The notes under the pieces were generated by a model that was given only the letters and a program-made list of their open reading frames with translations, was not told the origin of the DNA and ran no database searches. From Flavobacteriales bacterium (GTDB taxonomy: Bacteria; Bacteroidota; Bacteroidia; Flavobacteriales_C; GCA-002722245), in the NCBI GenBank assembly GCA_002722245.1, contig PBLA01000027.1, forward strand, positions 62,001 to 126,000: a stretch of 64,000 bases of DNA. The letters are read 5' to 3'. A program made the position numbers and the translations under genes. Numbering within the stretch: the stretch's first letter is position 1; each line of letters begins with the position of its first letter. Positions 41,237-51,128 of this stretch are shown piece after piece.

Positions 41237-44059
41237 TTACTTGAGTTCTTTCTTTAGAAACTGTCCAGTGATGCTTTTATTGTTTTTAGCTACACTCTCT
41301 GGAGTACCTTGTGCAACTATTTGACCTCCTTGCTTACCTCCTTCTGGACCAATATCAACAATATAGTCGGCAACTTTTATAACATCAAGATTGTGCTCTA
41401 TAACGACAACGGTGTTTCCTTTATCAACAATTTTTTGAAGTACACGGTTTAATACATAAATGTCTTCGAAGTGCAGACCTGTGGTAGGTTCGTCTAATAC
41501 AAAAATTGTTTTACCTGTTGATTTTTTAGAAAGTTCGGTTGCGAGTTTAATTCTCTGAGCTTCTCCTCCGGATAAGGTAGTAGATGCTTGACCAAGTTGA
41601 AGATACCCTAGTCCTACGTCGTTTAAGGTTTCTAGTTTTCGCTTAATTTTTGGTTGGGCATCAAAGAAAGTATATGCCTCAGATATTGACATGTTTAATA
41701 CTTCACTAATATTTTTACCCTTGTGTTTAACCTGTAGTGTTTCTTTATTATACCTCTTTCCTTGGCATGCCTTACAGGTGACGAATACATCGGGAAGAAA
41801 GTTCATTTCAATTGTTTCAACACCCGCTCCTTTACATTCCTCACATCTCCCTCCCGAGATATTAAATGAAAATCTTCCAGGTTTAAACCCATTAATTTTT
41901 GCTTGAGGTTGAAGAGCAAATAGATTTCGAATGTCTGTAAACATTCCTGTATAGGTTGCTGGATTTGATCTCGGTGTTCTTCCAATTGGAGATTGATCAA
42001 TCTGAATAATTTTATCTACATGTTCTAGACCTGTTACTGATTTAAATGGTAAAGGTGCAATTTTACTCTTATAAACATGATTGTAAAGCAGTGGAATAAG
42101 GGTGTCGTTAATTAGAGTTGATTTCCCGCTGCCTGAAATTCCAGTTATACAAGTAAAGTTTCCGATTGGAATTCGAAGATCAATATTTTTTAAATTGTGA
42201 CCGGAAGCTCCTTTTAATTGAATACATGTTTTATTAATAAGTCGTCGTCTTGGAATTTGTATCTCTTTTTTTTCAGTAAGGTATTGATAAGTTGTACTTT
42301 CTTGATTTGATAGTTTTGTTAGGTGGCCTTGGTCAATAATTTTACCGCCATATTTTCCTGCCTTTGGTCCTATGTCAACAATATGATCAGCTTCCTGCAT
42401 GATTTCTTTATCGTGCTCAACAACAATGATTGAATTTCCATTATCTCTGAGTTTTTTAAGGGCTTTGATCAATCTTTTATTATCTCTTTGATGAAGTCCA
42501 ATACTAGGTTCATCTAAAATATAAAGGACACCTACAAGTTTTGCGCCGATTTGATTAGCGAGTCTTATTCGTTGACTTTCCCCACCAGATAGTGTTTTTG
42601 CTGTTCGATTGAGGTGTAAATAATCAAGTCCAACATCGAGCAAAAATTGAACCTTATTTAGTGTTTCTTTAATGATTTCATATGCAATTTTTTTTTGCAC
42701 ATCATTAAGAGTGTGGTGTAAATTACTGAGCCAGTTTTTTAGTTCTTGAATATCTAGATGAGCGAGATCTGAAATAGATTTACCATTGATTTTAAAATGA
42801 TCAGCTTCTTTTTTTAAACGACCACCGTTGCAACTTGAACATGTTGAACTACTCATATAGCTCTTCAACCAGCGGTTTTCAGATGAATTTTTAAATTCAT
42901 TTAACTGCTGTAAGTAGTGAAGAACACCCTCAAATTTAATGGTTGCGTTCTTTAAGGTGTTTTCACTTCCAAACATTAATGCATGAACAAATTCACTGGA
43001 GTGTTTTGAAAATGGTTGTTCAAGAGATTCTCCGTAGGAATCAGCAAGTTCCTCAATGATTTTAAAGATATAGTTCTTTTTTTTCTTACCTAATGGAAAT
43101 AGGGCTCCTTTTGCGATTGATCTTTTTTTATCCGGTACAATTTTTTTCTCGTCAAAGGAGTAGACTTCTCCAAGTCCATTACATGTTGGGCATGCTCCAT
43201 AGGGACTATTGAAGGAAAATAAATTAGGTTCTGGAAGTTTATATGAAATACCGGAGCTAGGACAGGTTAAATGTTGACTGTAAAACTGAAGAAAATTGGC
43301 TTCTTTGGTAGATACTATTAAAGAACCTTTACCAACTGTTAACGCAGTTGATAAAGAACGTTTAAACCGTTGGTCTTGATAAGAATTATGGTCAATCATT
43401 AACCGGTCTATAATAACTTCTATGTCGTGTGTTTTATACCTATCAGCCTGTAGGCCTTTTACAATTTCTACTATTTCTCCGTCAATTCTAACCTTTGAGT
43501 ACCCTTGTTTTCCTAGTTTTTCAAATAATTCTCTATAGTGACCTTTTCTTCCTTTTACTAAAGGTGCCATGAGGTAAATTCCATTATTAGCGAACTTTTC
43601 AGTAATACTTTCCCCAATTTGCTGAGTGGTGTAACTTACCATTCGTTCACCGGTTTCATAGCTATAGGCATCAGCAACTCTTGCAAAAAGTAATCTTAAA
43701 AAGTCATATATCTCGGTTATCGTTCCTACTGTTGACCTAGGACTTTTTGACGTGGTTTTTTGTTCAATAGCGATAACAGGACTAAGGCCTGTTATCTTTT
43801 CTACATTGGGTCTTTTCATATTGCCAATGAACTGTCTTGCGTAGGCGGAGAAGGATTCCATATACCTTCGTTGACCCTCTGCATAAATCGTATCAAAGGC
43901 AAGGCTTGACTTTCCACTACCACTTAATCCGGTTATTACAACCAATTTATTTCGGGGGATCTCTAGGGAAATGTTTTTGAGATTATGCTCTTTGGCACCT
44001 TCAATTTTAATGAACTCTGATTCGGAAAAACAGTTCCATTTTGCACTTTTCTCTTTCAA
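41237..44059 (-). CDS. uvrA: Excinuclease ABC subunit UvrA
   Basis: 940 residues, the normal UvrA length. Two ABC ATPase modules are present with Walker A GLSGSGKSSL (about 44-53) and GISGSGKSTL in the second half, and two signature motifs LSGGESQR and LSGGEAQR. Zinc-binding modules CPTCNGLG and CEECKGAGVE...CKACQGKRY are intact. It scans DNA for bulky lesions with UvrB in nucleotide excision repair. It begins three bases after the lytic transglycosylase gene ends and appears to share its transcript. Confidence 0.97.
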   Translation of the reverse strand: MKEKSAKWNCFSESEFIKIEGAKEHNLKNISLEIPRNKLVVITGLSGSGKSSLAFDTIYAEGQRRYMESFSAYARQFIGNMKRPNVEKITGLSPVIAIEQKTTSKSPRSTVGTITEIYDFLRLLFARVADAYSYETGERMVSYTTQQIGESITEKFANNGIYLMAPLVKGRKGHYRELFEKLGKQGYSKVRIDGEIVEIVKGLQADRYKTHDIEVIIDRLMIDHNSYQDQRFKRSLSTALTVGKGSLIVSTKEANFLQFYSQHLTCPSSGISYKLPEPNLFSFNSPYGACPTCNGLGEVYSFDEKKIVPDKKRSIAKGALFPLGKKKKNYIFKIIEELADSYGESLEQPFSKHSSEFVHALMFGSENTLKNATIKFEGVLHYLQQLNEFKNSSENRWLKSYMSSSTCSSCNGGRLKKEADHFKINGKSISDLAHLDIQELKNWLSNLHHTLNDVQKKIAYEIIKETLNKVQFLLDVGLDYLHLNRTAKTLSGGESQRIRLANQIGAKLVGVLYILDEPSIGLHQRDNKRLIKALKKLRDNGNSIIVVEHDKEIMQEADHIVDIGPKAGKYGGKIIDQGHLTKLSNQESTTYQYLTEKKEIQIPRRRLINKTCIQLKGASGHNLKNIDLRIPIGNFTCITGISGSGKSTLINDTLIPLLYNHVYKSKIAPLPFKSVTGLEHVDKIIQIDQSPIGRTPRSNPATYTGMFTDIRNLFALQPQAKINGFKPGRFSFNISGGRCEECKGAGVETIEMNFLPDVFVTCKACQGKRYNKETLQVKHKGKNISEVLNMSISEAYTFFDAQPKIKRKLETLNDVGLGYLQLGQASTTLSGGEAQRIKLATELSKKSTGKTIFVLDEPTTGLHFEDIYVLNRVLQKIVDKGNTVVVIEHNLDVIKVADYIVDIGPEGGKQGGQIVAQGTPESVAKNNKSITGQFLKKELK

Positions 44060-44062
44060 TCG

Positions 44063-45082
44063 CTATTGGTTTTTGGTACTATCAGAATGTACCGATTTAA
44101 TGGGCTTTATGAGGTTGTTTTGATAATCATTCAGTGAATCAATACTATCTTTTTTATTGTTTGTGTAAACATAAAAGTCTTTGGTGAGTAGGTGCAAATG
44201 ATAACGTTTCTTATTGGGGTTTTTCAATGATCTTTGCCTTAACCAAGGATTACCTAATTTCAATATTTTATAGTTAATACCTTGCTGTTTAGCAAAGGTT
44301 GCTAAATTAGATATTGTAGTATCTATTGTAATTGTTTTGTAATGGACCGGTGAATAGCGATCATGTTCATGCAAGTTAAATCCATATTGCTCGGGATGCT
44401 CAAGGATTAATTTATAAGTGATAATTCTAAAAACATATCTGGCAGTTTCAGAATTTAGTAAAAGGTCATAATAATTATTGACTTGTTGTCGATTAAGGTT
44501 TTTTTCAAGACCATACATACCCATATTATATGAGGCAGCCACCAAAGTCCAGGATCCAAATTTTTTATAGGCATCATTTAGATAGTCACAAGCAGCTTGA
44601 GTTGACTTCTCTAGATTATATCTCTCATCAACCTCCTTGTTTATTTCAAGTCCAAATTCTCTTCCCGTTTTTTCCATAAATTGCCAATAACCTTTAGCTC
44701 CTGCAGGTGAAACAACATTTTTCAACCCGCTTTCTGCAATCACAAGATATTTGAAATCATTGGGTATTTTATTTTTTTTAAGAATAGGTTCAATAATTGG
44801 GAAAAATTTTCCTGCCCTTTTATAATATAGAAGAATTGATGAATGCCAGTATGCATTTTTTATAATTTCCTTATCCAATCGTTCTCGTATATCTCTACTC
44901 TCTAAAGGAACCAATTCTTCACAAAAGTGAACCTTTTTTGGTAGAGGGTGTGATTTTGCGACGTAATACAGGCTTTCATCAAAATTTAAGTTTGCTACTT
45001 TTTTTGAGAAAGTAAATAATTGTAAGCAAGCAACTAAAACAATTACAGTTGCAGAGATGGTATAAATTTTATTATTCTGCAT
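44063..45082 (-). CDS. Lytic transglycosylase (SLT/MltD type)
   Basis: 339 residues with an N-terminal membrane or signal segment (about 9-25) and an SLT domain (about 100-235). The catalytic Glu117 lies in YLVIAESGLKN, followed by the family motifs SPAGAKGYWQFM and LVAASYNMGMYGL. It cleaves peptidoglycan glycan strands to anhydromuropeptides. The C-terminal part (about 265-310) resembles a degenerate LysM-like region (ISNLATFAKQQGINYKILKLGNPWL). It overlaps the upstream glycosyl-phosphate transferase gene by 11 bases. Confidence 0.87.
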   Translation of the reverse strand: MQNNKIYTISATVIVLVACLQLFTFSKKVANLNFDESLYYVAKSHPLPKKVHFCEELVPLESRDIRERLDKEIIKNAYWHSSILLYYKRAGKFFPIIEPILKKNKIPNDFKYLVIAESGLKNVVSPAGAKGYWQFMEKTGREFGLEINKEVDERYNLEKSTQAACDYLNDAYKKFGSWTLVAASYNMGMYGLEKNLNRQQVNNYYDLLLNSETARYVFRIITYKLILEHPEQYGFNLHEHDRYSPVHYKTITIDTTISNLATFAKQQGINYKILKLGNPWLRQRSLKNPNKKRYHLHLLTKDFYVYTNNKKDSIDSLNDYQNNLIKPIKSVHSDSTKNQ

Positions 45083-46121
45083 TGGCTCTTTTTCTTTTTG
45101 TTATTCCAAAAAGGAAGCCAAATGTACCAAGCATTAATACAACTACTCCAATAATAACACCTGTATTCCATTCTTTTACTTGGTAATTAAAGTAAAGACT
45201 AATTCCTCCGCAAACAAAGGTCATGGTCAAAAAGAAAATAGCTATATATCGGTCTTTTAAGCCTAGATAAGAGAGATGATGCGTTGTATGATCTCTTCCA
45301 CCAACAAATGGACTTTGACCTCTTGCTATTCTATTAATGGTAACCGTAGTTGTGTCAATTATTGAAGGAAGGAAAGCAAGAATAGGGGTGATGGCTTTAG
45401 GAAAGAATGAAGTGTCTTCAAATTTGTACCCGTTCCAAAAGAAGTATATACCTAATGCCGCAAGTAATGCGCCGAGGAATTGACTTCCAGTATCTCCCAT
45501 ATACATTCGAGATGGATTCCAATTGTAATATAAAAATCCAATTAAGGCAGCTACTGTTCCAAGAAGAACCCAAAAATAGAGGTGGTTTAAATCTTGAGTT
45601 AATACTAAAGTAAAAAGTGCCGTGGAGATTACTCCAATCGAGACAGAGGTAGTGATGCCATCCATATTATCCAACATATTTATGGAATTCATCATACCGG
45701 TAACCCATACGAAGGTTAAAGCATAGTTAATTAAGGTGTTGTCAAATAATGTAATGTAGTTGTTTGTCGCAATTAAAGCAACGGCTGCAGCAAATTGTCC
45801 TAGGAATTTTAAAAAAGGTTTCGTGTTGTAGGCATCATCGGCTAAACCAACTAAAAAACCAATGGAACTAGCAATTAATACTCCGAAAAATTCTAGCGGT
45901 ATATCGGATGAAGCAAATATTATGGCATATACTGCAAATGATAAAAGAAATACAATATAAAATGAAATTCCCCCAAAAGCGGGCTTTGAGGTACTTCCCC
46001 ATCTGATCTCTGTTGTTCCCGGATTATTCTTCGTTCCCATTGTTCTTGAAAATTTGAGAAACAATCCATTGATTAGTAATGAGAAGGCTGTGGCTACAAT
46101 AAAGAATATGATATATTGCAT
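45072..46121 (-). CDS. MraY/WecA-family glycosyl-phosphate transferase
   Basis: 349 residues with about 10-11 membrane helices. It shows the family's cytosolic catalytic motifs: GLADDAYNTKP (Asp95-Asp96), NMLDNMDGI and GGRDHTTHHLSYLG (the His motif). The enzymes join a sugar-1-phosphate, usually GlcNAc, to undecaprenyl phosphate and so prime O-antigen or capsule synthesis. The polysaccharide export genes upstream favour a WecA-like role over MraY itself, whose gene would be in the division cluster. Fully in line with the wza-wzc-rfbC row. Confidence 0.85.
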   Translation of the reverse strand: MQYIIFFIVATAFSLLINGLFLKFSRTMGTKNNPGTTEIRWGSTSKPAFGGISFYIVFLLSFAVYAIIFASSDIPLEFFGVLIASSIGFLVGLADDAYNTKPFLKFLGQFAAAVALIATNNYITLFDNTLINYALTFVWVTGMMNSINMLDNMDGITTSVSIGVISTALFTLVLTQDLNHLYFWVLLGTVAALIGFLYYNWNPSRMYMGDTGSQFLGALLAALGIYFFWNGYKFEDTSFFPKAITPILAFLPSIIDTTTVTINRIARGQSPFVGGRDHTTHHLSYLGLKDRYIAIFFLTMTFVCGGISLYFNYQVKEWNTGVIIGVVVLMLGTFGFLFGITKRKRANAE

Positions 46122-46160
46122 AATTTCTCTTTCGTTTAGATTATAAAAGTAGTAAGCAGT

Positions 46161-46703
46161 CTAAAATTGACTAGTAAAATTTTTAAATAATTCTCCTTCA
46201 TTATCTTTTGTTGAGGTTACTGGATTTTTTGTGTCCCATTTTATATTCAAGGTTGGATCATTCCATTTTATTGCGCCCTCCGATTCCTTATGGTAATAAT
46301 TGGTGACTTTGTAGGAAAAAATGGTGTCATTTTCTAAGGTTTCAAAACCATGGGCAAATCCCGGTGGAATCCAAAGCATTTTAAAATTATTTTCCGACAA
46401 AAGAACTTTGAAGCTTTTACCATACGTAGGCGATTTTTTTCTGATGTCTACAATTACATCATTGACGGCTCCTTTGATTACTCGAACTAACTTACCTTGA
46501 GCAAAAGGAGGTGCCTGAAAATGCAAACCTCTTAATACACCTTTTGAAGATAAAGACTGGTTGTCTTGCACGAAGTTTAAAGGTCCAATTATTTCTTCAA
46601 GACATTTTTTATTAAAAGATTCCATAAAGTAACCTCTGTGATCACCAAAAACATTGGGAGTGATTACATATGCATCAATTAAAGTTGTTTCTTCAAACGT
46701 CAT
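46161..46703 (-). CDS. rfbC: dTDP-4-dehydrorhamnose 3,5-epimerase
   Basis: 180 residues, a cupin enzyme of dTDP-rhamnose synthesis. Family segments are GDHRGYFMESFNKK, NQSLSSKGVLRGLHFQAPPFAQGKLVRV (catalytic His in RGLHFQ), VDIRKKSPTYGKSF and WIPPGFAHGFETLEND. The ATG overlaps the end of wzc by four bases. The other genes of the pathway (rfbA, rfbB, rfbD) are not in the window, so they must lie elsewhere or in the polysaccharide locus beyond the left edge. Confidence 0.95.
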   Translation of the reverse strand: MTFEETTLIDAYVITPNVFGDHRGYFMESFNKKCLEEIIGPLNFVQDNQSLSSKGVLRGLHFQAPPFAQGKLVRVIKGAVNDVIVDIRKKSPTYGKSFKVLLSENNFKMLWIPPGFAHGFETLENDTIFSYKVTNYYHKESEGAIKWNDPTLNIKWDTKNPVTSTKDNEGELFKNFTSQF

Positions 46704-49093
46704 GACTTTACAAATAGTTTTTTCCAGCTTGGTTTTTCCTTTTCTTGTTTTTCCTCATAGTATCCATTTGAGCCACCATAGCCATATCCGTAACCGTATC
46801 CATACTTGCTGTATCCGCTATATCTTTTGCCTCCATCTGCTCCATTTAGTATAATAGATAAGTTTCTTATTCCCTTTTTGTCTTTAAGAATCTGTATGTT
46901 TTTTAGAAACATTTTTTTAGAAAAGTGCGCCCTAACGATGTATATTGGATAGTCAACTTTAGATATTATTGGCAATGCATCGGTTACTATACCAACAGGA
47001 GGAGTGTCAATAACTATCACATCATAAACTTCTCTAAGTTGATTAAATATATTGGTCATTTTTTTACTGATAATTAATTCTGATGGATTGGGAGGGATAG
47101 GACCCGCAGTGATAAAATGAAGATTTTCTAAATTACTTTTTTGAATACATTCGTCTAAGGTTGTTTTTCCAATCAGTAGCGTACTCATACCAACCGTATT
47201 TTGAACATTAAAACCAATATGTGTTTTGGGTTTTCGCATGTCTAAATCCAAAATGATTACCTTTTTTTCGGAAAAAGCAATAATTCCCCCGAGATTAATC
47301 GCTATGAATGTTTTTCCTTCACCAGAAATAGTTGAGGTAACAGTTAGTATTTTAGAATCTTCACTATTGGAGATGAATTGTAGGTTTGAGCGTATTGATC
47401 GAAAGGCTTCTGACATCAATGATTTCGGATTTTTATCAACAATTAATTGGGATACAGGTACTGCATCTCTAAAAGAAGGTACCATGCCTAAAATAGGTAT
47501 GTTATTGGTGTGTCTCATTACATCTCCAGTAGATGAGACCGTATTGTGAAGAAGATATTTTATTACAATTATAATCAGTCCAATAATTAATCCGATCGAA
47601 CAACCTATTATAAAATTTGTCATCTTGTCAGGAGCAATGGGAACTATATTCGCTTTCGCGGGCTCAATGATTTCGTTATCGGATACAAATCCAGCTTTTA
47701 CCATTTCATATTCTGCTTTTTTAGTAAGCAATTTAGAATAGTAGTCACTGTTTATTTCATACATTCTTTCTAAATGCAGATAATCTGAATTATGATCAAA
47801 ATCTTTTACTTTTGATGCTTTTGCTACTACATAGCTTGTTAAACGTTCATCAATGAGTTGAATGTTTTCTCTTAATTCAACAATTAAGTTTGAAACAACT
47901 TCCTTCAAATCATTTAGTTGCAACTTAATTTGAAAGTCAATTTCTTTTACTTCATAAGACTCTTCGGTTACTCGAAAGCTTAATTCTCTCCTTTTAGCCA
48001 GTAACTGTTTTAAACTTGTTCCCACAGAAGAGAGGTATTTATTGGTAGAGTTTAGCAATAAAATAGAATACAACTCTTCGTTAGAAGGATTTTCGGATAG
48101 TTTTAATTGGAATTGAGTAAAATCTGACAATGAAGCTTGTAATTCGATTTTCTCATTTTCGTCTTTTCCTTTTAAATCTCTTGTTAATTGATTGTAGTCA
48201 AAATCGTCTTTAGTTTCTGAAGAACCAAGTTCCTTATAGGGTTTTAAGAGTTTTCTGTAGTATTCTAGTCGTTTATTAATTTTTACTACCTGATCATCTG
48301 TGAATTTAATCATTTGATTTGCGGACTCCTTCTTTTTAGAAATATTTGAAATTAGGAACGCAGAGGCTAAACTGTTGACAATATCGGCGCATTTTTCAGG
48401 ATGATCTCCTGAATAACCTATTTTGATTGTTTTAGCTCTTACATTAAAGATACTAACATCGAGACCTTTTGAAAAATGATTCACAATTTGCTTTTCATTA
48501 TTAATCATAAATAAAAATTTCAGATTCTGATCACTTAATTTATTTTGATTAATGTTGGAGATATTAATTTTAAGAGCTAATCCTTCAAAATCAGTCCAAG
48601 TATTCACGGGGACAATCGTATTGGAACTTGGATCATCATTAAAACTAAGAAGGGCGCATCCTTTTACAAATTCAATTTGAATCAGTTTATTTAAAACAGA
48701 TTTGTCTTTAATCTGATAAGAGATTTTGTATTTACTCGAACGATAGTTCTCAGTATTCAAAAATTTCCCTTTAGAGTAATAGTTAACATCCAGCTTTAGG
48801 TCTGCCAATGCTTCACTTAACATCTTTTTAGACTTTAGCCTACTCATTTCAGCCACCAAATTGGTTTCATAAATGTTTTCAAAATTCATCATTTGATTCA
48901 CATCGTTTTTTTCTGAAATTTTTACGACACTGGAGGCATAATAGGTAGGAGTAGTATATCGATTTACAAAAAAAGCGAATCCAGCACCCATTAAAATGAG
49001 TAGAATTGTCAAGAATAGATTTCTTCGAATAATTAGAAGCGCGAGCCCTAAATCGAATTCATCGTTCAAAATTGAAAGTTTTTCCTTTTCCAT
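46700..49093 (-). CDS. wzc: Wzc-type polysaccharide co-polymerase and tyrosine autokinase
   Basis: 797 residues. The Wzz domain has membrane helices at about 27-44 and 500-522 and a large periplasmic coiled-coil part between. The cytosolic BY-kinase follows (about 550-755): Walker A ISGEGKTF (around 590), Walker A' VIILDLDMRKPK and Walker B VIVIDTPP. The C-terminal tail (758-779) is a cluster of about ten tyrosines alternating with glycine, the autophosphorylation tail. It controls export and length of capsular or exopolysaccharide with Wza, encoded two bases upstream. No Wzb phosphatase is present. Confidence 0.94.
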   Translation of the reverse strand: MEKEKLSILNDEFDLGLALLIIRRNLFLTILLILMGAGFAFFVNRYTTPTYYASSVVKISEKNDVNQMMNFENIYETNLVAEMSRLKSKKMLSEALADLKLDVNYYSKGKFLNTENYRSSKYKISYQIKDKSVLNKLIQIEFVKGCALLSFNDDPSSNTIVPVNTWTDFEGLALKINISNINQNKLSDQNLKFLFMINNEKQIVNHFSKGLDVSIFNVRAKTIKIGYSGDHPEKCADIVNSLASAFLISNISKKKESANQMIKFTDDQVVKINKRLEYYRKLLKPYKELGSSETKDDFDYNQLTRDLKGKDENEKIELQASLSDFTQFQLKLSENPSNEELYSILLLNSTNKYLSSVGTSLKQLLAKRRELSFRVTEESYEVKEIDFQIKLQLNDLKEVVSNLIVELRENIQLIDERLTSYVVAKASKVKDFDHNSDYLHLERMYEINSDYYSKLLTKKAEYEMVKAGFVSDNEIIEPAKANIVPIAPDKMTNFIIGCSIGLIIGLIIIVIKYLLHNTVSSTGDVMRHTNNIPILGMVPSFRDAVPVSQLIVDKNPKSLMSEAFRSIRSNLQFISNSEDSKILTVTSTISGEGKTFIAINLGGIIAFSEKKVIILDLDMRKPKTHIGFNVQNTVGMSTLLIGKTTLDECIQKSNLENLHFITAGPIPPNPSELIISKKMTNIFNQLREVYDVIVIDTPPVGIVTDALPIISKVDYPIYIVRAHFSKKMFLKNIQILKDKKGIRNLSIILNGADGGKRYSGYSKYGYGYGYGYGGSNGYYEEKQEKEKPSWKKLFVKS

Positions 49094-49094
49094 G

Positions 49095-49871
49095 TTAAGG
49101 CTGTTGCACGAGTGTGTATACTAAAAGTAATGAGCTTAAAAATCCTAGGGTTGAACCTATATCTCTAGAAATCCTGTTGCCATAATTGATGAATGGGTCG
49201 ATGTATATTATATCACCTGCTTGCATACTGAGATCTGCTTGCTTCATTCCATCAATTGTAGATAGGTTAATCTTATAAATGTCTGGTTTTTTTAAATCGC
49301 CTCGAATAATTTTAATTCTACTTGCATTACCTTCATTGTAAACTCCTCCAACTTGTGCTAAAACCTCAAAAAGTGTGGTGTTTTCATTTTGTAATTGAAA
49401 GACACTTGCGCTGTAACCACCCTGGAAAATATAAATTCTACGATTAAAAATTTGAGCGATAACAAAAGGTGAATTCACTTGACTTTCAAGTATTTTTTCG
49501 AATTTCGTTTCAATTTCGTTCAGCGTTAATCCAACAACTTTTACCTTACCTACCATAGGGATCTTAATGGTGCTGTCCGAGCGAACTTTGTAACCAAAAC
49601 CAAGACCGCCTTGCCCTTGACTTCCCTGTCCTTGACCACCCTGACCACCTCTTTGGTTGCCAACGCCAACAAAACCGTAACCGTCATTTGAAAACATTTG
49701 AATTGAGATTTGGTCATCAACAGCAATTCGATACGGTTTTTTGTAATTCACAGAATCAACAAATTGCTTGAATTTGTAATTTGTAGGGGTTTTAAGCATT
49801 CGACTTTTATCCAAAGTAGAACAACTGGATAGTATGCTTATTATAATGCTGATTAAAATTAATAATCTCAT
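49095..49871 (-). CDS. wza: Wza-like polysaccharide export lipoprotein
   Basis: 258 residues. The lipobox LSSC places the lipidated cysteine at Cys17. The polysaccharide export (Poly_export) domain begins with YRIAVDDQISIQMF and continues with STIKIPMVGKVKVVGLTLNEIE. A SLBB-like part follows (about 140-225, VFQLQNENTTLFEVLAQVGGV), with a C-terminal hydrophobic helix (about 232-252) that may cross the outer membrane. A Gly/Gln-rich insert of about 20 residues (72-92) splits the export domain. It is shorter than E. coli Wza (379). It lies between a glycosyltransferase gene and wzc. Confidence 0.9.
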   Translation of the reverse strand: MRLLILISIIISILSSCSTLDKSRMLKTPTNYKFKQFVDSVNYKKPYRIAVDDQISIQMFSNDGYGFVGVGNQRGGQGGQGQGSQGQGGLGFGYKVRSDSTIKIPMVGKVKVVGLTLNEIETKFEKILESQVNSPFVIAQIFNRRIYIFQGGYSASVFQLQNENTTLFEVLAQVGGVYNEGNASRIKIIRGDLKKPDIYKINLSTIDGMKQADLSMQAGDIIYIDPFINYGNRISRDIGSTLGFLSSLLLVYTLVQQP

Positions 49872-51055
49872 TTATCCAATAATTTTTTGTACAATGAATC
49901 AATATCTTTTACAAGCCTTCTGTAACTGAAACTGTTTTTCACATGGTTCCATCCGTTTTGCTTCATTTCTTGGCGTTTGGCATCATTTTCAATTAATTCC
50001 AGTAAATTTTGTGCATAACCATCAATATCATTGATTTGACTTAGCAAGCCGGTTTTTCCATTTACGACTATGTTTTCAATTCCCCCAACATTTGTAGATA
50101 CAACAGGATTATTACACGCTTGAGCCTCAATTAGACTAACAGGAGTCCCTTCATTTAAACTCGATAGGGCTATGATGTCCATTCCAGCATTTACCACATC
50201 AATATTTCTTATCCACGAGGTAAATGTAAGCGGGGTTTTTCTGAATTCAATATTGCTTTGAGAATATTCTATTCCTAACGTTTCTGTTAAAGCGATTATA
50301 TCTTCTTTAGATTCCCCGTCTCCTACAATAAAAGCTCGAACATTCCTTTTAGTGCTGTTTAAAACTTTTTTTAGTGCTTTAAGGAATAATGTGTGATTTT
50401 TTATCGGAACTAGTCGTCCAATAATTCCGATGGCAATTTCATCATCGGAAACTTGATACTGTTCTCTAAATTGAATTCTTTTCTGATCAAGATCGGTTTG
50501 AAAACGATCCAAATCAAATCCTAACGGAATGACATCTATTTTATCGCTTGACGTAATTTTATGAATTTCGCCTAACTCTTTTTTTTGTAATTCAGAGATC
50601 GCAACAATTGCTGTGCTTTTTTCAGCTAGTTTTTTTTCAATCCGTTTAAATACGGATGTTTTGGCTTTACTGAAATAACTATGAAATACATGGCCATGAA
50701 ACGTGTGTACTACCGCAGGGACTTTACATGAAAATGCGGCCATTCTTCCCAGAGTTCCAGCTTTTGAAGCATGAGTGTGCACAATATCGGGCTTAAACTC
50801 TTCGATAATTTGTTTTATTTTTTTGTATGCTGCGTAATCATTCCCAAAGCGAATGGCTCGCCTCATTTCGGGGATAATAAGAGGTTTGATTCCAAGTTCA
50901 TCCAAAATATGTTGGGATGAATCTTCACTATCTTCTTTATCTCCTCCAATAAGAAGGGTTTCATACTCTTCAGGAAGATACTTGGTCAGATAGGCAGCAT
51001 TGTATGTAGGCCCACCTAGATTAAACCGATTAATAATCCTTAAAACCTTTGGCAT
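49868..51055 (-). CDS. Glycosyltransferase family 4
   Basis: 395 residues with the GT-B fold. The N-terminal acceptor domain has FNLGGPTYNAAYLTKYLP and PDIVHTHASKAGTLGR. The C-terminal donor domain has AIGIIGRLVPIKNHTLFLKALKKV, AFIVGDGESKEDI and the nucleotide-sugar binding LSSLNEGTPVSLIEAQACNNPVVSTNVGGIENIV. It adds a hexose or similar sugar to the growing polysaccharide repeat unit on the cytosolic face. It overlaps wza by four bases. The sugar cannot be told from sequence. Confidence 0.9.
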   Translation of the reverse strand: MPKVLRIINRFNLGGPTYNAAYLTKYLPEEYETLLIGGDKEDSEDSSQHILDELGIKPLIIPEMRRAIRFGNDYAAYKKIKQIIEEFKPDIVHTHASKAGTLGRMAAFSCKVPAVVHTFHGHVFHSYFSKAKTSVFKRIEKKLAEKSTAIVAISELQKKELGEIHKITSSDKIDVIPLGFDLDRFQTDLDQKRIQFREQYQVSDDEIAIGIIGRLVPIKNHTLFLKALKKVLNSTKRNVRAFIVGDGESKEDIIALTETLGIEYSQSNIEFRKTPLTFTSWIRNIDVVNAGMDIIALSSLNEGTPVSLIEAQACNNPVVSTNVGGIENIVVNGKTGLLSQINDIDGYAQNLLELIENDAKRQEMKQNGWNHVKNSFSYRRLVKDIDSLYKKLLDK

Positions 51056-51128
51056 TTCATTTTAAATCAAACGCTAAAATAGTTAAAATAATGCAGAAAA
51101 TCATTGCTTCTGCGCTCTCATTAGTGGT

